Assembly (NCBI RefSeq): GCF_046244365.1
Contig: NZ_CP176395.1
Location: 2,914,001-2,978,000 of the forward strand
Origin: Paenibacillus_V sp046244365
GTDB taxonomy: Bacteria; Bacillota; Bacilli; Paenibacillales; NBRC-103111
Direction: 5' to 3'
DNA length: 64,000 nucleotides
The position numbers and the translations under genes are program-made. Below the pieces are notes generated by a model. The model made no database searches. It was not told where the DNA came from and saw only the letters and a list, made by a program, of their open reading frames with translations. Position 1 is the first letter of the stretch. Every line of letters begins with the position of its first letter. Shown here piece after piece: positions 53,291 through 62,234 of this stretch.

Positions 53291-53344
53291 TGTTGAAGTT
53301 GAGTTGAAGTAAGTTGAAGTTGAGAATAGAGAAAACCAAACAAC

Positions 53345-53744
53345 TTCTTGTCTTTTATCGATACTTAATCTTGTCAACTCCGACATCTTGTCATTTATGT
53401 AATAATGTTCTTGTCAACAACAACAAACAAACATGTCGGCTGACAAGAAAAATATAACATTAAGAGTCGCGTATATCGCGGCTCTTTTCATTTATGTTGT
53501 CATGTTCTTGTCTTGGGTCAATGACAAGAACTCGACAACATGCCCCACAGGTGACAAGAACATGACAACATACTCAACAGATTGATTTTGATTCTTACGT
53601 TGTGGCCGTCAGGCCATGGTTGACATTCTTGGAGGACAAGAACATACATTCAATGAAAGTTGCGGCTTTTTATTTTTTATGTGTAAGTTCTTGTCCTTTT
53701 CGCTGGACAAGAACTTACATCGTTACCCGAATTGGGACAAGAAC
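53345..53744. repeat. Array of GTTCTTGTC / GACAAGAAC motifs
   Basis: Eight exact 9-mers start at 53407, 53504, 53523, 53553, 53635, 53687, 53706 and 53736, in both orientations. Near matches (TTCTTGTC, ATCTTGTC, GACAAGAAA) are at 53345, 53368, 53385 and 53442. Two triplets have identical geometry: an inverted pair 19 bases apart and a third copy 30 bases further (53504/53523/53553 and 53687/53706/53736). Each inverted pair can form a hairpin; the second has 13-bp arms. No gene lies here. Confidence 0.85.
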
Positions 53745-53939
53745 AAACCATCCTTAGCCGCGACTGAGGGAGGGGGGGTCCTTAAACTGGAAACGGGATT
53801 AAGCTATACCAGCTAATAGCCTGTCAATATTTAATTATTAATGAAGAAAACGAAGGGTGCTATACTGGTAAAAACACATGACAAATAACCACCCCATAGA
53901 ATTTGGGGAGGTTTTCCTCGATGTCCAAACTTTGTTTAC

Positions 53940-55142
53940 TCAGTCAAAGCGGAAAGGTTCTTTCTTGGTCAAAATCGCATAAATCCATTGGATCAGTTTA
54001 TTTACACATGCGATCACGGCTACTTTAAACAGTTTACCTTCTGCTCGCTTTTTGTCGTAATAAGCCCTGATTTTCTTATTACGTGAGCTTCGCAAACCAC
54101 ATCGCACAGCTTGATATAAGGCTGTCCGGAGTCTCCTGGAACCGCGTTTGGTGATTGTATTTCGGGTTGCTGTAAACTTGCCGGAAGAAAAGACACTGGG
54201 ATCAATACCGGCAAACGCAACCAGTTTCTTTGCGTGATCGAACCGATCGATTTCTCCGATCTCAGCTAAAATTGTTGCAGCAATTTTGGTGCCAATGCCG
54301 GGTATCGATTGGATTAAATCATACTCCAGTAATTCTTCAGCCAGGGCCTCTATCGATTTATCCAGTTTCGTTAGATGCTCCTGGTACTGAAGAAGTAAAT
54401 TGATGAAAAGCTCCAATGAGATTAAATGACTCGGAAAAGCGGTCTCTCTGAAGGGATTTCGCTCTGCTGCAGCCCTTAGTTTCTGTGCCCGTTCCAGCGA
54501 CCACCGGTTCGAGGCGACATGTCCAACAAGGCGTTGTATGTTCGCCGTAACGTTTTCCTCGGACATCGCTAACACCGATTGAGACGTTGGATACTGAGCC
54601 AGGAAACGAAGCGACACCTTAGAATAAAGGTCACCAAACACGCCGTGATACTCTGGAAAGACTTGATCCAGTACCGCTTGAAACTGCAGCTTTGCCTGGA
54701 CATACATTTCAGTCAGTGACTCATGTTGCCGTGTCAGGTAACGCAGATTCATCAGATACTGACCCCGTTTTTTGTAAGGCTCCAGCTCTTCTTTGTAGAA
54801 CAATTCACCCAGCTGGTATGCGTCAGCCACATCCGTTTTCACCTTACGCAAATTCATCTTTTTCGCTTGGTGTGAAAGTAACGGATTGATAATTATATAC
54901 AGATATAGATGATCATCTAGAAACTGTACAACTGGACTATGATAATGACCCGTTGCTTCTAACACAATGGCCGGACGTTGCCCAGCAAAAGACTCCACGA
55001 TTTGAGCAAAACGGAGGAAGGACGCTAATCCCTCAAGATTGTGCTCAAATCGAAAGGTCTTTCCGTAGGGCGTTCCTCGATCTGAAAAAGCTTGTGCATG
55101 ACTTTCCCCTTTAGATACATCTAATCCAATGACAGGGTTCAT
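53940..55142 (-). CDS. IS110-family transposase
   Basis: A full-length 400-residue recombinase. The N-terminal DEDD RuvC-like domain has Asp in VIGLDVSKGE, Glu in VLEATGHYHSP, and two Asp in KVKTDVADAY. A coiled-coil linker precedes the C-terminal Tnp_20 domain with SIPGIGTKIAATILAEIGE, FAGIDPSVFSSGKF and the catalytic-serine region TKRGSRRLRTALYQA. IS110 enzymes use a bridge RNA made from a non-coding end of the element to choose target and donor sites. The related copy at 19749-20921 lacks its start. Confidence 0.95.
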   Translation of the reverse strand: MNPVIGLDVSKGESHAQAFSDRGTPYGKTFRFEHNLEGLASFLRFAQIVESFAGQRPAIVLEATGHYHSPVVQFLDDHLYLYIIINPLLSHQAKKMNLRKVKTDVADAYQLGELFYKEELEPYKKRGQYLMNLRYLTRQHESLTEMYVQAKLQFQAVLDQVFPEYHGVFGDLYSKVSLRFLAQYPTSQSVLAMSEENVTANIQRLVGHVASNRWSLERAQKLRAAAERNPFRETAFPSHLISLELFINLLLQYQEHLTKLDKSIEALAEELLEYDLIQSIPGIGTKIAATILAEIGEIDRFDHAKKLVAFAGIDPSVFSSGKFTATRNTITKRGSRRLRTALYQAVRCGLRSSRNKKIRAYYDKKRAEGKLFKVAVIACVNKLIQWIYAILTKKEPFRFD

Positions 55143-55149
55143 TCAACCA

Positions 55150-55345
55150 CTCCCGATAATATATTCGCCGGCAACCCCTAACCTTCTTGTCGTCCACATT
55201 ATCGCATGTGATTCGGGATCATGGTCCCAACCAGCCTAATCATGGTTTAACAAGTAGGGGGGATGAACTGTATAGCTCTCGGGATCTAGCTCCCACGGGC
55301 AGAAACGTTCGATCCCCGGCTACCGCTATCTTACGACCACACAAA
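55150..55345 (-). ncRNA. Candidate bridge RNA region of the IS110 element
   Basis: About 200 non-coding bases lie upstream of the transposase, as expected for the IS110 group. Pairable segments include CTAGATCCCGAGAGCTATACAG and GGGAGC..CTCCC-type stems. This is inference from family knowledge; loop sequences were not matched to target and donor sites. Confidence 0.45.
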
Positions 55346-55380
55346 AATGAGGTCCACCAGAAAGATCTGGTGACCTCATA
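55346..55380 (-). terminator. Terminator-like hairpin at the IS110 5' boundary
   Basis: On the minus strand ATGAGGTCACCAG and CTGGTGGACCTCAT form a bulged stem around ATCTTT, followed by TTTTGTG. It would block transcription entering the element. Confidence 0.65.
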
Positions 55381-55382
55381 AT

Positions 55383-55430
55383 ACGAACGGGCAGGATAGT
55401 TAAATAAGTTTATGCTGAAGTAATGAGCTT
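55383..55430 (+). repeat. Dispersed repeat segment at the IS110 boundary
   Basis: CGAACGGGCAGGATAGTTAA matches the CGGGCAGGATA words at 57210 and 62277 that accompany other dispersed repeat copies. Confidence 0.55.
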
Positions 55431-55478
55431 TCTTTGATGAAATACCACTAAATGGGTTTCTCTTTATAGATAAAAGGA

Positions 55479-56375
55479 GTGAGAAACATTAACGGATTTG
55501 CATTGATACAGAATAAAAAGATTTATTACGAGATGCACGGTGATAAATATCTTCCAACATTCTTATATCTCCACGGGGGACCTGGAGTTGGTTCGTATGA
55601 TTTCAATCTGGTTCAGGCACAAAGGCTTTCCTCTTTCGTTCGTTTGATCTCCATTGATCAAAGAGGTTGCCTACGATCCGATGCAATTGAAGAAGATGAG
55701 GAGTTTTCGCTGCAAAATCTTATAGATGATTTCGAGGCTATAAGAAATTATTTTGAAATTGATCGATGGGGTTTGATTGGTCATTCCTTTGGAGGGTATC
55801 TAGCTATTGAGTATGCCTATCAATATCCAGAAGTGATCGAACAGATGGTTTTAGAGTGTCCAACATTCGATTTTATCGAATCATTCCGCTCTGTGGTAAA
55901 AATGGCTGAAAACATTTACAGGGAAGACGGACAAGATGAAATTGCTAATCGATGTAAAGATGCATATACCTATTCGCTAGAAGAGTTAGATAAAGTCTTT
56001 TCTTATGATATTTCCGAGAAACGTGACCAGGTTTATATTCGGGCATTAAATCCAAAATTCTTTAACGATATCATAGAAAAATCAGGATTAACTCAAAGTG
56101 ATTGGCAAAAGCAGATGATGTTTCAGAAGAAATTAAATGGACAGATTTTCAATCAACCAAACCTTGAAAAACTTAATAAAATCACATGTCCTGTTTTGTT
56201 AATAAAAGGAAAGTATGACCCGATTTGTAGTGAAAATCAAACAGATGAGTTCTTGAAAAAAGTTCAGAACAGAACTATCGTAATTTGTGATAACTCGGCC
56301 CATATGCCCCGCCATGAGGAACCAGAGCTCTTCGCAGAAACGATTGAGTTGTTCGTTAGGAAGAATCAACGATAA
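55479..56375 (+). CDS. Alpha/beta hydrolase, proline iminopeptidase-like
   Basis: The 298-residue protein has the oxyanion motif HGGPGVGSYDF, DQRGCLRSDA, the nucleophile elbow GHSFGGYLA (Ser), Asp in KGKYDPICS and His in NSAHMPRHEEPE. These are the S33 prolyl aminopeptidase-like features, though ester or lactone hydrolysis is also possible. The start is uncertain. GTG at 55479 touches the AAAAGGAG ribosome site, which would better serve an ATT codon at 55488 or a downstream TTG. GC content is clearly lower than in the core genes, suggesting acquisition. Confidence 0.85.
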   Translation: MRNINGFALIQNKKIYYEMHGDKYLPTFLYLHGGPGVGSYDFNLVQAQRLSSFVRLISIDQRGCLRSDAIEEDEEFSLQNLIDDFEAIRNYFEIDRWGLIGHSFGGYLAIEYAYQYPEVIEQMVLECPTFDFIESFRSVVKMAENIYREDGQDEIANRCKDAYTYSLEELDKVFSYDISEKRDQVYIRALNPKFFNDIIEKSGLTQSDWQKQMMFQKKLNGQIFNQPNLEKLNKITCPVLLIKGKYDPICSENQTDEFLKKVQNRTIVICDNSAHMPRHEEPELFAETIELFVRKNQR

Positions 56376-56570
56376 TGAGCTAACGAGTACGTTACTTCAA
56401 TGAACCAGCGGGAGTCTAGGACTTTATTTTCCAGTTCAAGAATGCCGCTTGTTTTATATTTGATTCATTCTAATAATTATTTTTCGGAGCTGACGGTTTA
56501 GCAGTTTGGAAATCCGCTTAGGATCAACAAATTCAGTCCTTTATTTTCTTCGGACAGTTAGGAAAGGAAA

Positions 56571-57122
56571 ATGAAAATTATTAAATTTCTAGTTACGCTC
56601 GTCATTGTTTTTATTTCTGTTTCAATCATTCTTTTGATATGGCTAATGCAACAAAATAAACCTCTGTATGATCAAATTGGAAAGGTAATTTCAGAATCTG
56701 ATTCAGGTTACAGTGAATTATTACATATTCATGCTGATAGAGATCAGACGATAGCATTTTATAAAACTAATAAGTCAGAGTTAGGCGTTGTATTACTACA
56801 GAAAAAATTTCGTGGATATGAACTAAGTGATTATATAAATAAAAGTCCAATGTTTACAGATCAAGACTTAAGCTGGCATGGATCGGAAAGTCAAAAGTCA
56901 AATATTCATATGCTTTATGGAGTCGTTAAAGATCCAGGAATAACTCAGATTCTTTTGATAAGTGAGGGTGACAAGACAGCTCATATTATCAATAATGGCG
57001 AATATTCGATATGGTACTCCTTGGTCGAAAACGAATTGAAGATGCCTATTACTATTCGGGCAACAAACAAAGCAGGAAAAATATTGTATGAAACTGGTGA
57101 TGTTGGTTTTTGGAATGATTAA
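56571..57122 (+). CDS. Membrane-anchored protein of unknown function
   Basis: This 183-residue protein has an uncleaved signal or single helix at residues 5-27 (FLVTLVIVFISVSIILLIWL) and an extracytoplasmic domain of about 150 residues rich in strands (IAFYKTNKSELGVVLLQKKF; ITQILLISEGDKTAHIIN). AGGAAAGGAAA precedes the ATG. It is a single AT-rich gene followed at once by a dispersed repeat. It resembles small hypothetical proteins of Bacilli; no named family was recognised. Confidence 0.7.
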   Translation: MKIIKFLVTLVIVFISVSIILLIWLMQQNKPLYDQIGKVISESDSGYSELLHIHADRDQTIAFYKTNKSELGVVLLQKKFRGYELSDYINKSPMFTDQDLSWHGSESQKSNIHMLYGVVKDPGITQILLISEGDKTAHIINNGEYSIWYSLVENELKMPITIRATNKAGKILYETGDVGFWND

Positions 57123-57128
57123 AACCCT

Positions 57129-57220
57129 TCGTTACGCTAACGGGTACGAGAGCTCAACAAATAAATGACGGCAGCCGGCCAGAACGATCGGCTGCCGTTT
57201 CTCAACTGAAGGGCAGGATA
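57129..57220 (+). repeat. Dispersed hairpin repeat, copy 2
   Basis: GCTAACGGGTACGAGAGCTC head, then GACGGCAGCCGGCC / GATCGGCTGCCGTT hairpin, TTTCTCAACTGAA tail and GGGCAGGATA. It doubles as a terminator. Confidence 0.85.
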
Positions 57221-57313
57221 CTCAAAGCGAACTCGTGCCAGCCCCTTTTTCATTTGGTCGTATGTTCATAACGATTCTTTTGAACGTTTGCCGTTACGAT
57301 GAGCGCATCCCGT

Positions 57314-58039
57314 TTATTCCGGCGGGAAAACGGGATCCTGCCGCTCGCCGTCTCTTACGCTCAGCAATGATTCAGACACAAAGCCGTCGATTCGCGCGTC
57401 ATACTCTTCCCACGCATAATCATTGCTCTGGATGATCAACTTAGGGATCGGCCACGCATCGACGGCCCGGCGGACGAATGCCTGGCTTGCGCTCCACACC
57501 TCGCCAGCCTGAACGAAATCTTCGTCCGATTGAAAGGAGACCGGTCCCCATTCGTTGCCGCGAATGCCGCATATGTACCGCCACTGCCCTTCGACATCGG
57601 TGTGGTAATAGTAGATCAGGTGAGGGTTCAGCGGCATCAACAACAGTTGCAGCGATTCGGTAAAGCTTTGGAGCTGCGCGATATTCATGCCTTGCAAATG
57701 CGAGACGCTGACAATGTCCTGGAAAAGGACGCTTTCGATAATGACGATGTCTTCAGGGCTGCTTAACTGCTCCTCGACGAACCGGCCGTACCGGTCAACT
57801 AGCTGCCGGATGAAGGCGTCGGCGCCTTCTGCGGTATTCAAGGCATAGTATTGCTCCATGGGCGGCAGCAACGGGTGATTTTCTTCCTGCTCGAGCAGGC
57901 ATCTTGCGCGTACGCCTTGTGCTGTCAATCGGTTATGAATGCGGGTCGCCGCCGTAGTTTTGCCGGAGCCGGGAATACCGTCGATAATAAGCAATCGTTT
58001 AGGAGAATGAATGGGTGGTGAGTGTCGTTTTTCGTTCAT
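57314..58039 (-). CDS. P-loop NTPase, kinase-like
   Basis: A Walker A motif GIPGSGKTTAATRIHNRL at residues about 21-38 is followed by a possible Walker B segment (EDIVIIESVLFQD). The 241-residue size and the tail (Arg/Asp-rich, PIPKLIIQSNDYAWEEY) resemble nucleoside or small-molecule kinases of the AAA_33/thymidylate-kinase type. The substrate is unknown. AAAGGAGG lies 15 bases before the ATG, longer than usual. Base composition is like the core genome, unlike its AT-rich neighbours. Confidence 0.78.
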   Translation of the reverse strand: MNEKRHSPPIHSPKRLLIIDGIPGSGKTTAATRIHNRLTAQGVRARCLLEQEENHPLLPPMEQYYALNTAEGADAFIRQLVDRYGRFVEEQLSSPEDIVIIESVLFQDIVSVSHLQGMNIAQLQSFTESLQLLLMPLNPHLIYYYHTDVEGQWRYICGIRGNEWGPVSFQSDEDFVQAGEVWSASQAFVRRAVDAWPIPKLIIQSNDYAWEEYDARIDGFVSESLLSVRDGERQDPVFPPE

Positions 58040-58180
58040 GGATGTTTCGGAATGCCTCCTTTGGTAAGTATATCGATCATATTTTCGACATTAGGAAGAA
58101 ATCCCCTCTCTTCGACGGGGGCGAATGCTATTCGGTTTTGAATCTAGAGCATTGTCACAACACCGCCGAAGTGAGCGACT

Positions 58181-58252
58181 TTGTTGCGCTAACGGGTACG
58201 ATAGTGAAATAATGGGATCGCTGCCTGTCTCGCAGCTGATCCCATGATGCTG
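58181..58252 (+). repeat. Dispersed repeat, copy 3 (different hairpin)
   Basis: The same head GCGCTAACGGGTACGATAGTG is followed by another hairpin, ATGGGATCGCTGC / GCAGCTGATCCCAT. The head is conserved while the stem-loop cargo differs. Confidence 0.75.
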
Positions 58253-58297
58253 GTTGATATATTAGGATTAGGGTAGAAAATCAAGGAGGGTGTTACC

Positions 58298-59113
58298 ATG
58301 GCTCAGCAAATCAGGGGCGTTACCTTAAAAACCCATCATAAGGCTTCGATTGATTATCTAGTGCGTAAGCTTAGCGCAGACCCTTCGTATCTTGCTATTA
58401 TTATCGCCGGGTCTGTTGCCAAAGGAATTGCACGCGAGGACTCCGACATTGATTGCTATCTGGTCGTGAGCGATGATTTGTTTGAAGAAAGGAAACAACT
58501 AGATCAATTGTTTTATTTTACGAAAGAGGGATGCGACTATCCGGGTGGCTATTACGATGGCAAAATCATACCCTATCGCTTCCTTGAAGCTGCTTCGGTA
58601 AGAGGTAGCGAGCCGACCCGCGCTTCGTTCGACAAGGCGTTCGTTGCATTCTCGCGGATTCCTGGACTGGATGATTTGGTCGCAAAAATCCCTGTCTATC
58701 CCGAACATAACAGGGAAAGGAATTTCCAAGACTTCTATGCTCAAGTAGAGCTATATGGGGGCTACTTTGCTGATCGGGCGATCGAATTGGGAAATACGTA
58801 TCTGCTGATCCATGCGATAGGTCAGATCGCCTTGTTCTCTGGTCGGTTGCTGCTCGCCTACAACCGAGTGTTGTTCCCGTGCCACAAGTCTATGCCGGGC
58901 GTATTGAGAACGCTCTTCCATATACCGGACCGTTATTTTGAATTGCAGGAAGATATGTTGCTACATCCAGACCGGGAAACGATCCAGGCATTTGTAGAGT
59001 GTATTCGTTCCTTCCACGAATGGGGGATAACTCCACACGAAGCAGTGAGCCGGTTTATCCAAAACAACGAGTGGAACTGGTTGGAAGACGAACCACCTCT
59101 GTCCGATCGGTAA
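58298..59113 (+). CDS. Nucleotidyltransferase-domain protein
   Basis: The Pol-beta-type nucleotidyltransferase motif is GSVAKGIAREDSDIDCYLVV at residues about 38-57, with G-S and the D-x-D metal pair. The rest is helical and resembles kanamycin-nucleotidyltransferase-like and streptomycin-adenylyltransferase-like proteins. The 271-residue length suits a stand-alone adenylyltransferase acting on a small molecule or antibiotic. HEPN-MNT toxin-antitoxin systems use much smaller proteins and a partner, which is absent here. CAAGGAGGG lies 7 bases before the ATG. It is flanked by dispersed repeats. Confidence 0.82.
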   Translation: MAQQIRGVTLKTHHKASIDYLVRKLSADPSYLAIIIAGSVAKGIAREDSDIDCYLVVSDDLFEERKQLDQLFYFTKEGCDYPGGYYDGKIIPYRFLEAASVRGSEPTRASFDKAFVAFSRIPGLDDLVAKIPVYPEHNRERNFQDFYAQVELYGGYFADRAIELGNTYLLIHAIGQIALFSGRLLLAYNRVLFPCHKSMPGVLRTLFHIPDRYFELQEDMLLHPDRETIQAFVECIRSFHEWGITPHEAVSRFIQNNEWNWLEDEPPLSDR

Positions 59114-59138
59114 AATATTCGCTTCTATACGCACGCTC

Positions 59139-59220
59139 CGTTTAGCTAACGGGTACTTTAGCTCAATAAACATTGGAACGGCAGCCGGCCTGAAACAATC
59201 GGCTGCCGTTTCTCAACTAC
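59139..59220 (+). repeat. Dispersed hairpin repeat, copy 4
   Basis: TTTAGCTAACGGGTACTTTA head, AACGGCAGCCGGCC / ATCGGCTGCCGTT hairpin, TTTCTCAACTAC tail. Confidence 0.85.
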
Positions 59221-59398
59221 TATGAAAGAACGGATTAACTTTCACTCTCTGTGGTGCTGCGCTTTGTGCAGCATGGATGGCTAACGGGCAGATTAACGTA
59301 ACTACTACTATTAGTAAAAAGGACAAACCACTGGATATGGAGAATAGTTTGGAAATGTAGTTATAGGTAGGAAGGTTCTGTGAATATGACAGAAGGAT

Positions 59399-60076
59399 GT
59401 GAAATGCTTGGATATTCATTATTTATCGGGAACTGAGTATCTGGTTAAAGATATCTATGTTGATCGAATACATGATCGTCCATTTTGCATATTTGATTTA
59501 GAAGGAACGGGCATTTTTGTTGAGAAGGAATACATCACCCAATTTGGTGCCATTATTTATCAGAATGGAAAAATATTACGAAAGTTCAGTTCCTTAGTTA
59601 AATCACCGAAGTTAATTCCGGAAAGTGTTCAGCAATTAACTGGGATATCGAATGATAGCTTAGCCCATGCTCCAGCATTTGCCGATGTATATCGGCAGTT
59701 TCTAGATTTTTGCGGAAAGGCGGTATTAGTCACACAAGCCGGTTATGAATATGATCTTCCTATGCTTAAAAAACATTGCCGAATGAGTAATTTATCATTG
59801 TTTGAGAATCCTGTTATCGATACTAAGGCTTTATTCGCAAAAATACATCCCGAACTATTTGATGTATTTAGTACTGATTATTTTGTTAGGCATTACCATA
59901 TCGAAACAAACGATATTAAACGTCATGATGCATTAGGGGATTGCATTTTAATAAGTAGGATATTTGAACAAATTTTAATTGAATACGAACAAAAAGATAT
60001 ACACGAATTCAATGTCAATGAAGCTCTAACAGTAAAACGATTTGCTGTTCCTGCGATGTACCTTAAGGAAGAATGA
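59399..60076 (+). CDS. DnaQ-like 3'-5' exonuclease
   Basis: A 225-residue DEDD exonuclease. ExoI is FCIFDLEGTGIFVEKEYITQFGA (Asp and Glu; shown to position only), ExoII is VTQAGYEYDLPMLKKH, and ExoIII is IKRHDALGDCILISRIFE with the catalytic His and Asp. The segment LIPESVQQLTGISNDSL is typical of the proofreading-exonuclease fold. It stands alone, not fused to a polymerase, so it may serve in repair or RNA turnover. The GTG at 59399 touches the AGAAGGA site; TTG at 59408 is an alternative start. It is AT-rich and between dispersed repeats. Confidence 0.85.
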   Translation: MKCLDIHYLSGTEYLVKDIYVDRIHDRPFCIFDLEGTGIFVEKEYITQFGAIIYQNGKILRKFSSLVKSPKLIPESVQQLTGISNDSLAHAPAFADVYRQFLDFCGKAVLVTQAGYEYDLPMLKKHCRMSNLSLFENPVIDTKALFAKIHPELFDVFSTDYFVRHYHIETNDIKRHDALGDCILISRIFEQILIEYEQKDIHEFNVNEALTVKRFAVPAMYLKEE

Positions 60077-60106
60077 GTTCTAAGTCTCCTATAGTTGTAC
60101 ATTCCA

Positions 60107-60246
60107 CGACGGGTACGATAATGAATGATAAAGACTCGTGTAGACGCCGAGGCGACCTGCTCCTGAATCGTTGAACTCCCTCGGTACAAGAGTTCAATAC
60201 ATACATGACGGCAGCCGGCCTGAACGATCGGCTGCCGTTTATCAAC
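60107..60246 (+). repeat. Dispersed hairpin repeat, copy 5 (split by extra sequence)
   Basis: An ACGGGTACGATAATGA head at 60107 is followed by about 60 unrelated bases, then a second head-like GGTACAAGAGTTCAATA and the GACGGCAGCCGGCC / GATCGGCTGCCGTT hairpin. It looks like two nested or merged copies. Confidence 0.7.
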
Positions 60247-60329
60247 GGGAAGCATTACTTAATAATGAGTTGAGCAATTTAGGGAATTATTTGTTATTTT
60301 ATGGTAGGATAGTTTTGAGGTGAACCTGA

Positions 60330-60650
60330 ATGTTTACTATCATATTTTACGGATTAGTTATTCTTGCAGTTTTGGCAACTATTATTGGGATTACTGTGAA
60401 ACCTAAAATATGTTGGTTAGCAGGCATAATTTGGTATGTAGCAAGCTTTTTGGGGAGTATGTCGATTGGACTATATCTACTTATTATCCCCTTTACTTTA
60501 TGGTCATTGGCATTTGCTCATACTTTCCGTTTGATTAAGAAGCCTTTAAATACTGGATTATTTATTGTTATTGGAATATTACTTTGGATTGTTAGCATTA
60601 CAATTATTGATGATTACTGGCTGTTTTTCCCTATAAGTTGGCTGTTTTAG
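60330..60650 (+). CDS. Small membrane protein
   Basis: The 106 residues form about four helices (IIFYGLVILAVLATIIGITV; AGIIWYVASFLGSMSIGLYL; LIIPFTLWSLAFAHTF; TGLFIVIGILLWIVSITII). Such four-helix proteins are common in Bacilli and have no assigned function. GAGGTG lies 8 bases before the ATG. It is surrounded by repeats and mobile DNA. Confidence 0.65.
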   Translation: MFTIIFYGLVILAVLATIIGITVKPKICWLAGIIWYVASFLGSMSIGLYLLIIPFTLWSLAFAHTFRLIKKPLNTGLFIVIGILLWIVSITIIDDYWLFFPISWLF

Positions 60651-60724
60651 GACGGAAATTACCGCTTTAAAAACAGACATCAAATGTTTATGTCATTTAT
60701 GCTCCCTCGATATGATTTGATTTC

Positions 60725-61072
60725 CTCACGTAAGCTCGTGTATTCGCAGGATTCCAATCCTCCTTAATATCGGATGATGAAGGAAAGAGAGTTTAATTGG
60801 TAGGGCTTATTTGTTAGAAGGCATGCGGGAACAGAGGTGGGAGTAGCTTCACCTAAATCGTTCCAAATGCTGCACGTATTCTCCACAATGGCCCTTAGCG
60901 ATTTTCGCTCCCATGTCTCAACGGGTCATAAGCCCTTTCATTCCTTCGTTACACCTATCTAAGGGGTGGAGGTCGGTTTTTCTAACGGAACGGGTCTGAG
61001 CCCTTTTGCGTAACGTATCCCGATACTCCGTGCTTTCTTTGTCATCCTGCGAATATACCAACTTGCGTGAGC
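60725..61072. other. Non-coding segment bounded by long inverted repeats
   Basis: CTCACGTAAGCTCGTGTATT then CGCAGGATT at the left corresponds to the complement of CATCCTGCGAATATACCAAC then TTGCGTGAG at the right (about 28 bases, a few mismatches). About 290 bases between show no gene. It lies at the 3' end of the broken IS110-type gene and may be its non-coding end or a small mobile element. Confidence 0.5.
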
Positions 61073-61089
61073 GGTGTTATTGTTTGTTT

Positions 61090-62101
61090 TTAAGCTGCTA
61101 GTGCAATAACTTTATCTGGTTTGTAGGCTTCCTCGCTACGTGCCAGACCTACTAAGAGTCGAGCCAACTTTCCGCATAACTTCAAAATTGATTTCATTTT
61201 TTTCAGCTTTTTAACCTGAACATTATGTTGATGCAGAGCCTTGAATTCTTTGTTAGTCATAACCATGCACATCGTGATGAGGTAGAGGAAGTGTCGCAGG
61301 CGTGGTCGCCCTCGTTTACTGAGCGTCATCTGGCCCTTCCATTTCCCAGAGCTTGCCTCGGTCAGATTAAGGCCTGCGTGACGCAGTAGTGCGTTTCCGT
61401 GGATATAACCGCTGAGATCACCTGACTCCCCTAAAACGCCTGCTAAAGCGATCGCACTTACGCCAGTAATGGCAAGGATTTTGCCCGCATAGGGGATTCG
61501 TTTAAGTACGGTTTTGGCTTCATCTTCGATTCTCAGCAGCCTGTGTGCTCGCTAAGTCATACTCCTCAAGAAGATGCTTAAGATGGAGCTTGTAAGCGTG
61601 TGTTGCCTGGATTGAACCAACGGTTTGCTTGGCAAGATCGATGAGCAGCTTAGCTCTACGAACACCCGAGTGTCGTTTCATGGACTTTTTCCATCCCGCA
61701 ATTACATCTTCAGGCTCTAATTTACATAGATCAGCGGGGAGAGGAAACAACCGAAGAGTTACCAATGCACCTTTGCACGTTAAGATTTTAAAGACTTGTC
61801 TAAGTTCAGGAAACACAATGTCGACCCAGCGGTGGATTTGATTCACTGCGCTGACAAGACGCTTAACAACGGTCTCTCGATTTGCCATAAGGACTCGCAG
61901 CTCTTCGTATTCTGCGGAATGAAAACGGACAGGGGAATAGTAGCCATTACTAAATTCTAATGGATTACCCAAAGCAATTCCGCGAAAATTAACGGCTCTA
62001 GCAACGTGGTTCTCTTGAGCGATATCTACACCGACAACAAGGTGATTAGCGGTAATGTTTTCAATGAGTTGATTTTGTTTATCTTGTGCTTTAAACTTCA
62101 T
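61090..62101 (-). pseudogene. IS110-type transposase of a second lineage, broken
   Basis: The N-terminal part (VVGVDIAQENHVARAVNFRG; ALGNPLEFSNG) jumps directly to YEELRVLMANRETVVKRLVS, so about 65-70 codons of the RuvC domain are deleted. A frameshift near 61545 interrupts the middle. After it the protein continues in another frame (IEDEAKTVLKRIPYAGKILA; LLRHAGLNLTEASSGKWKGQ; SKRGRPRLRHFLYLITMCMV) to a stop at 61090. AGGAGG precedes the start at 62101. It differs clearly from the other two IS110-type genes. Confidence 0.85.
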
Positions 62102-62234
62102 AGTAGAGCGACCTCCTGATGTGGGATTTTAAGGGCTTTAGACCCGTAGCGTACTCCCATCATACAGAGGCGCTCTTTTGTATTCAAACACCAAATTATT
62201 CGTTCCACAGGAATTCTAACGAGGAACGTTTGCT

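Larger units (their letters stand above)
53808..55345 (-). mobile_element. Intact IS110-family insertion sequence
   Basis: It has one full-length DEDD transposase gene, about 130 bases of 3' non-coding end that resembles the end of the truncated copy at 19.6 kb, and about 200 bases of 5' non-coding end. Ends are inferred: the 3' side from similarity between the two copies (CCAGCTAATAG), the 5' side from the hairpin and dispersed repeat that begin at about 55346. No terminal inverted repeats are expected in this family. Confidence 0.75.

Noticed and set aside
53345..53744. CRISPR array
   Set aside because: The repeated unit is only 9 bases, occurs in both orientations and lacks regular repeat-spacer structure.
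53616..53816. A 66-codon frame with FFMCKFLSFSLDKNL
   Set aside because: It overlaps the GTTCTTGTC motif array and has no ribosome site.
58298..59113. MNT/HEPN toxin-antitoxin pair
   Set aside because: The protein is too long and no HEPN partner gene is adjacent.
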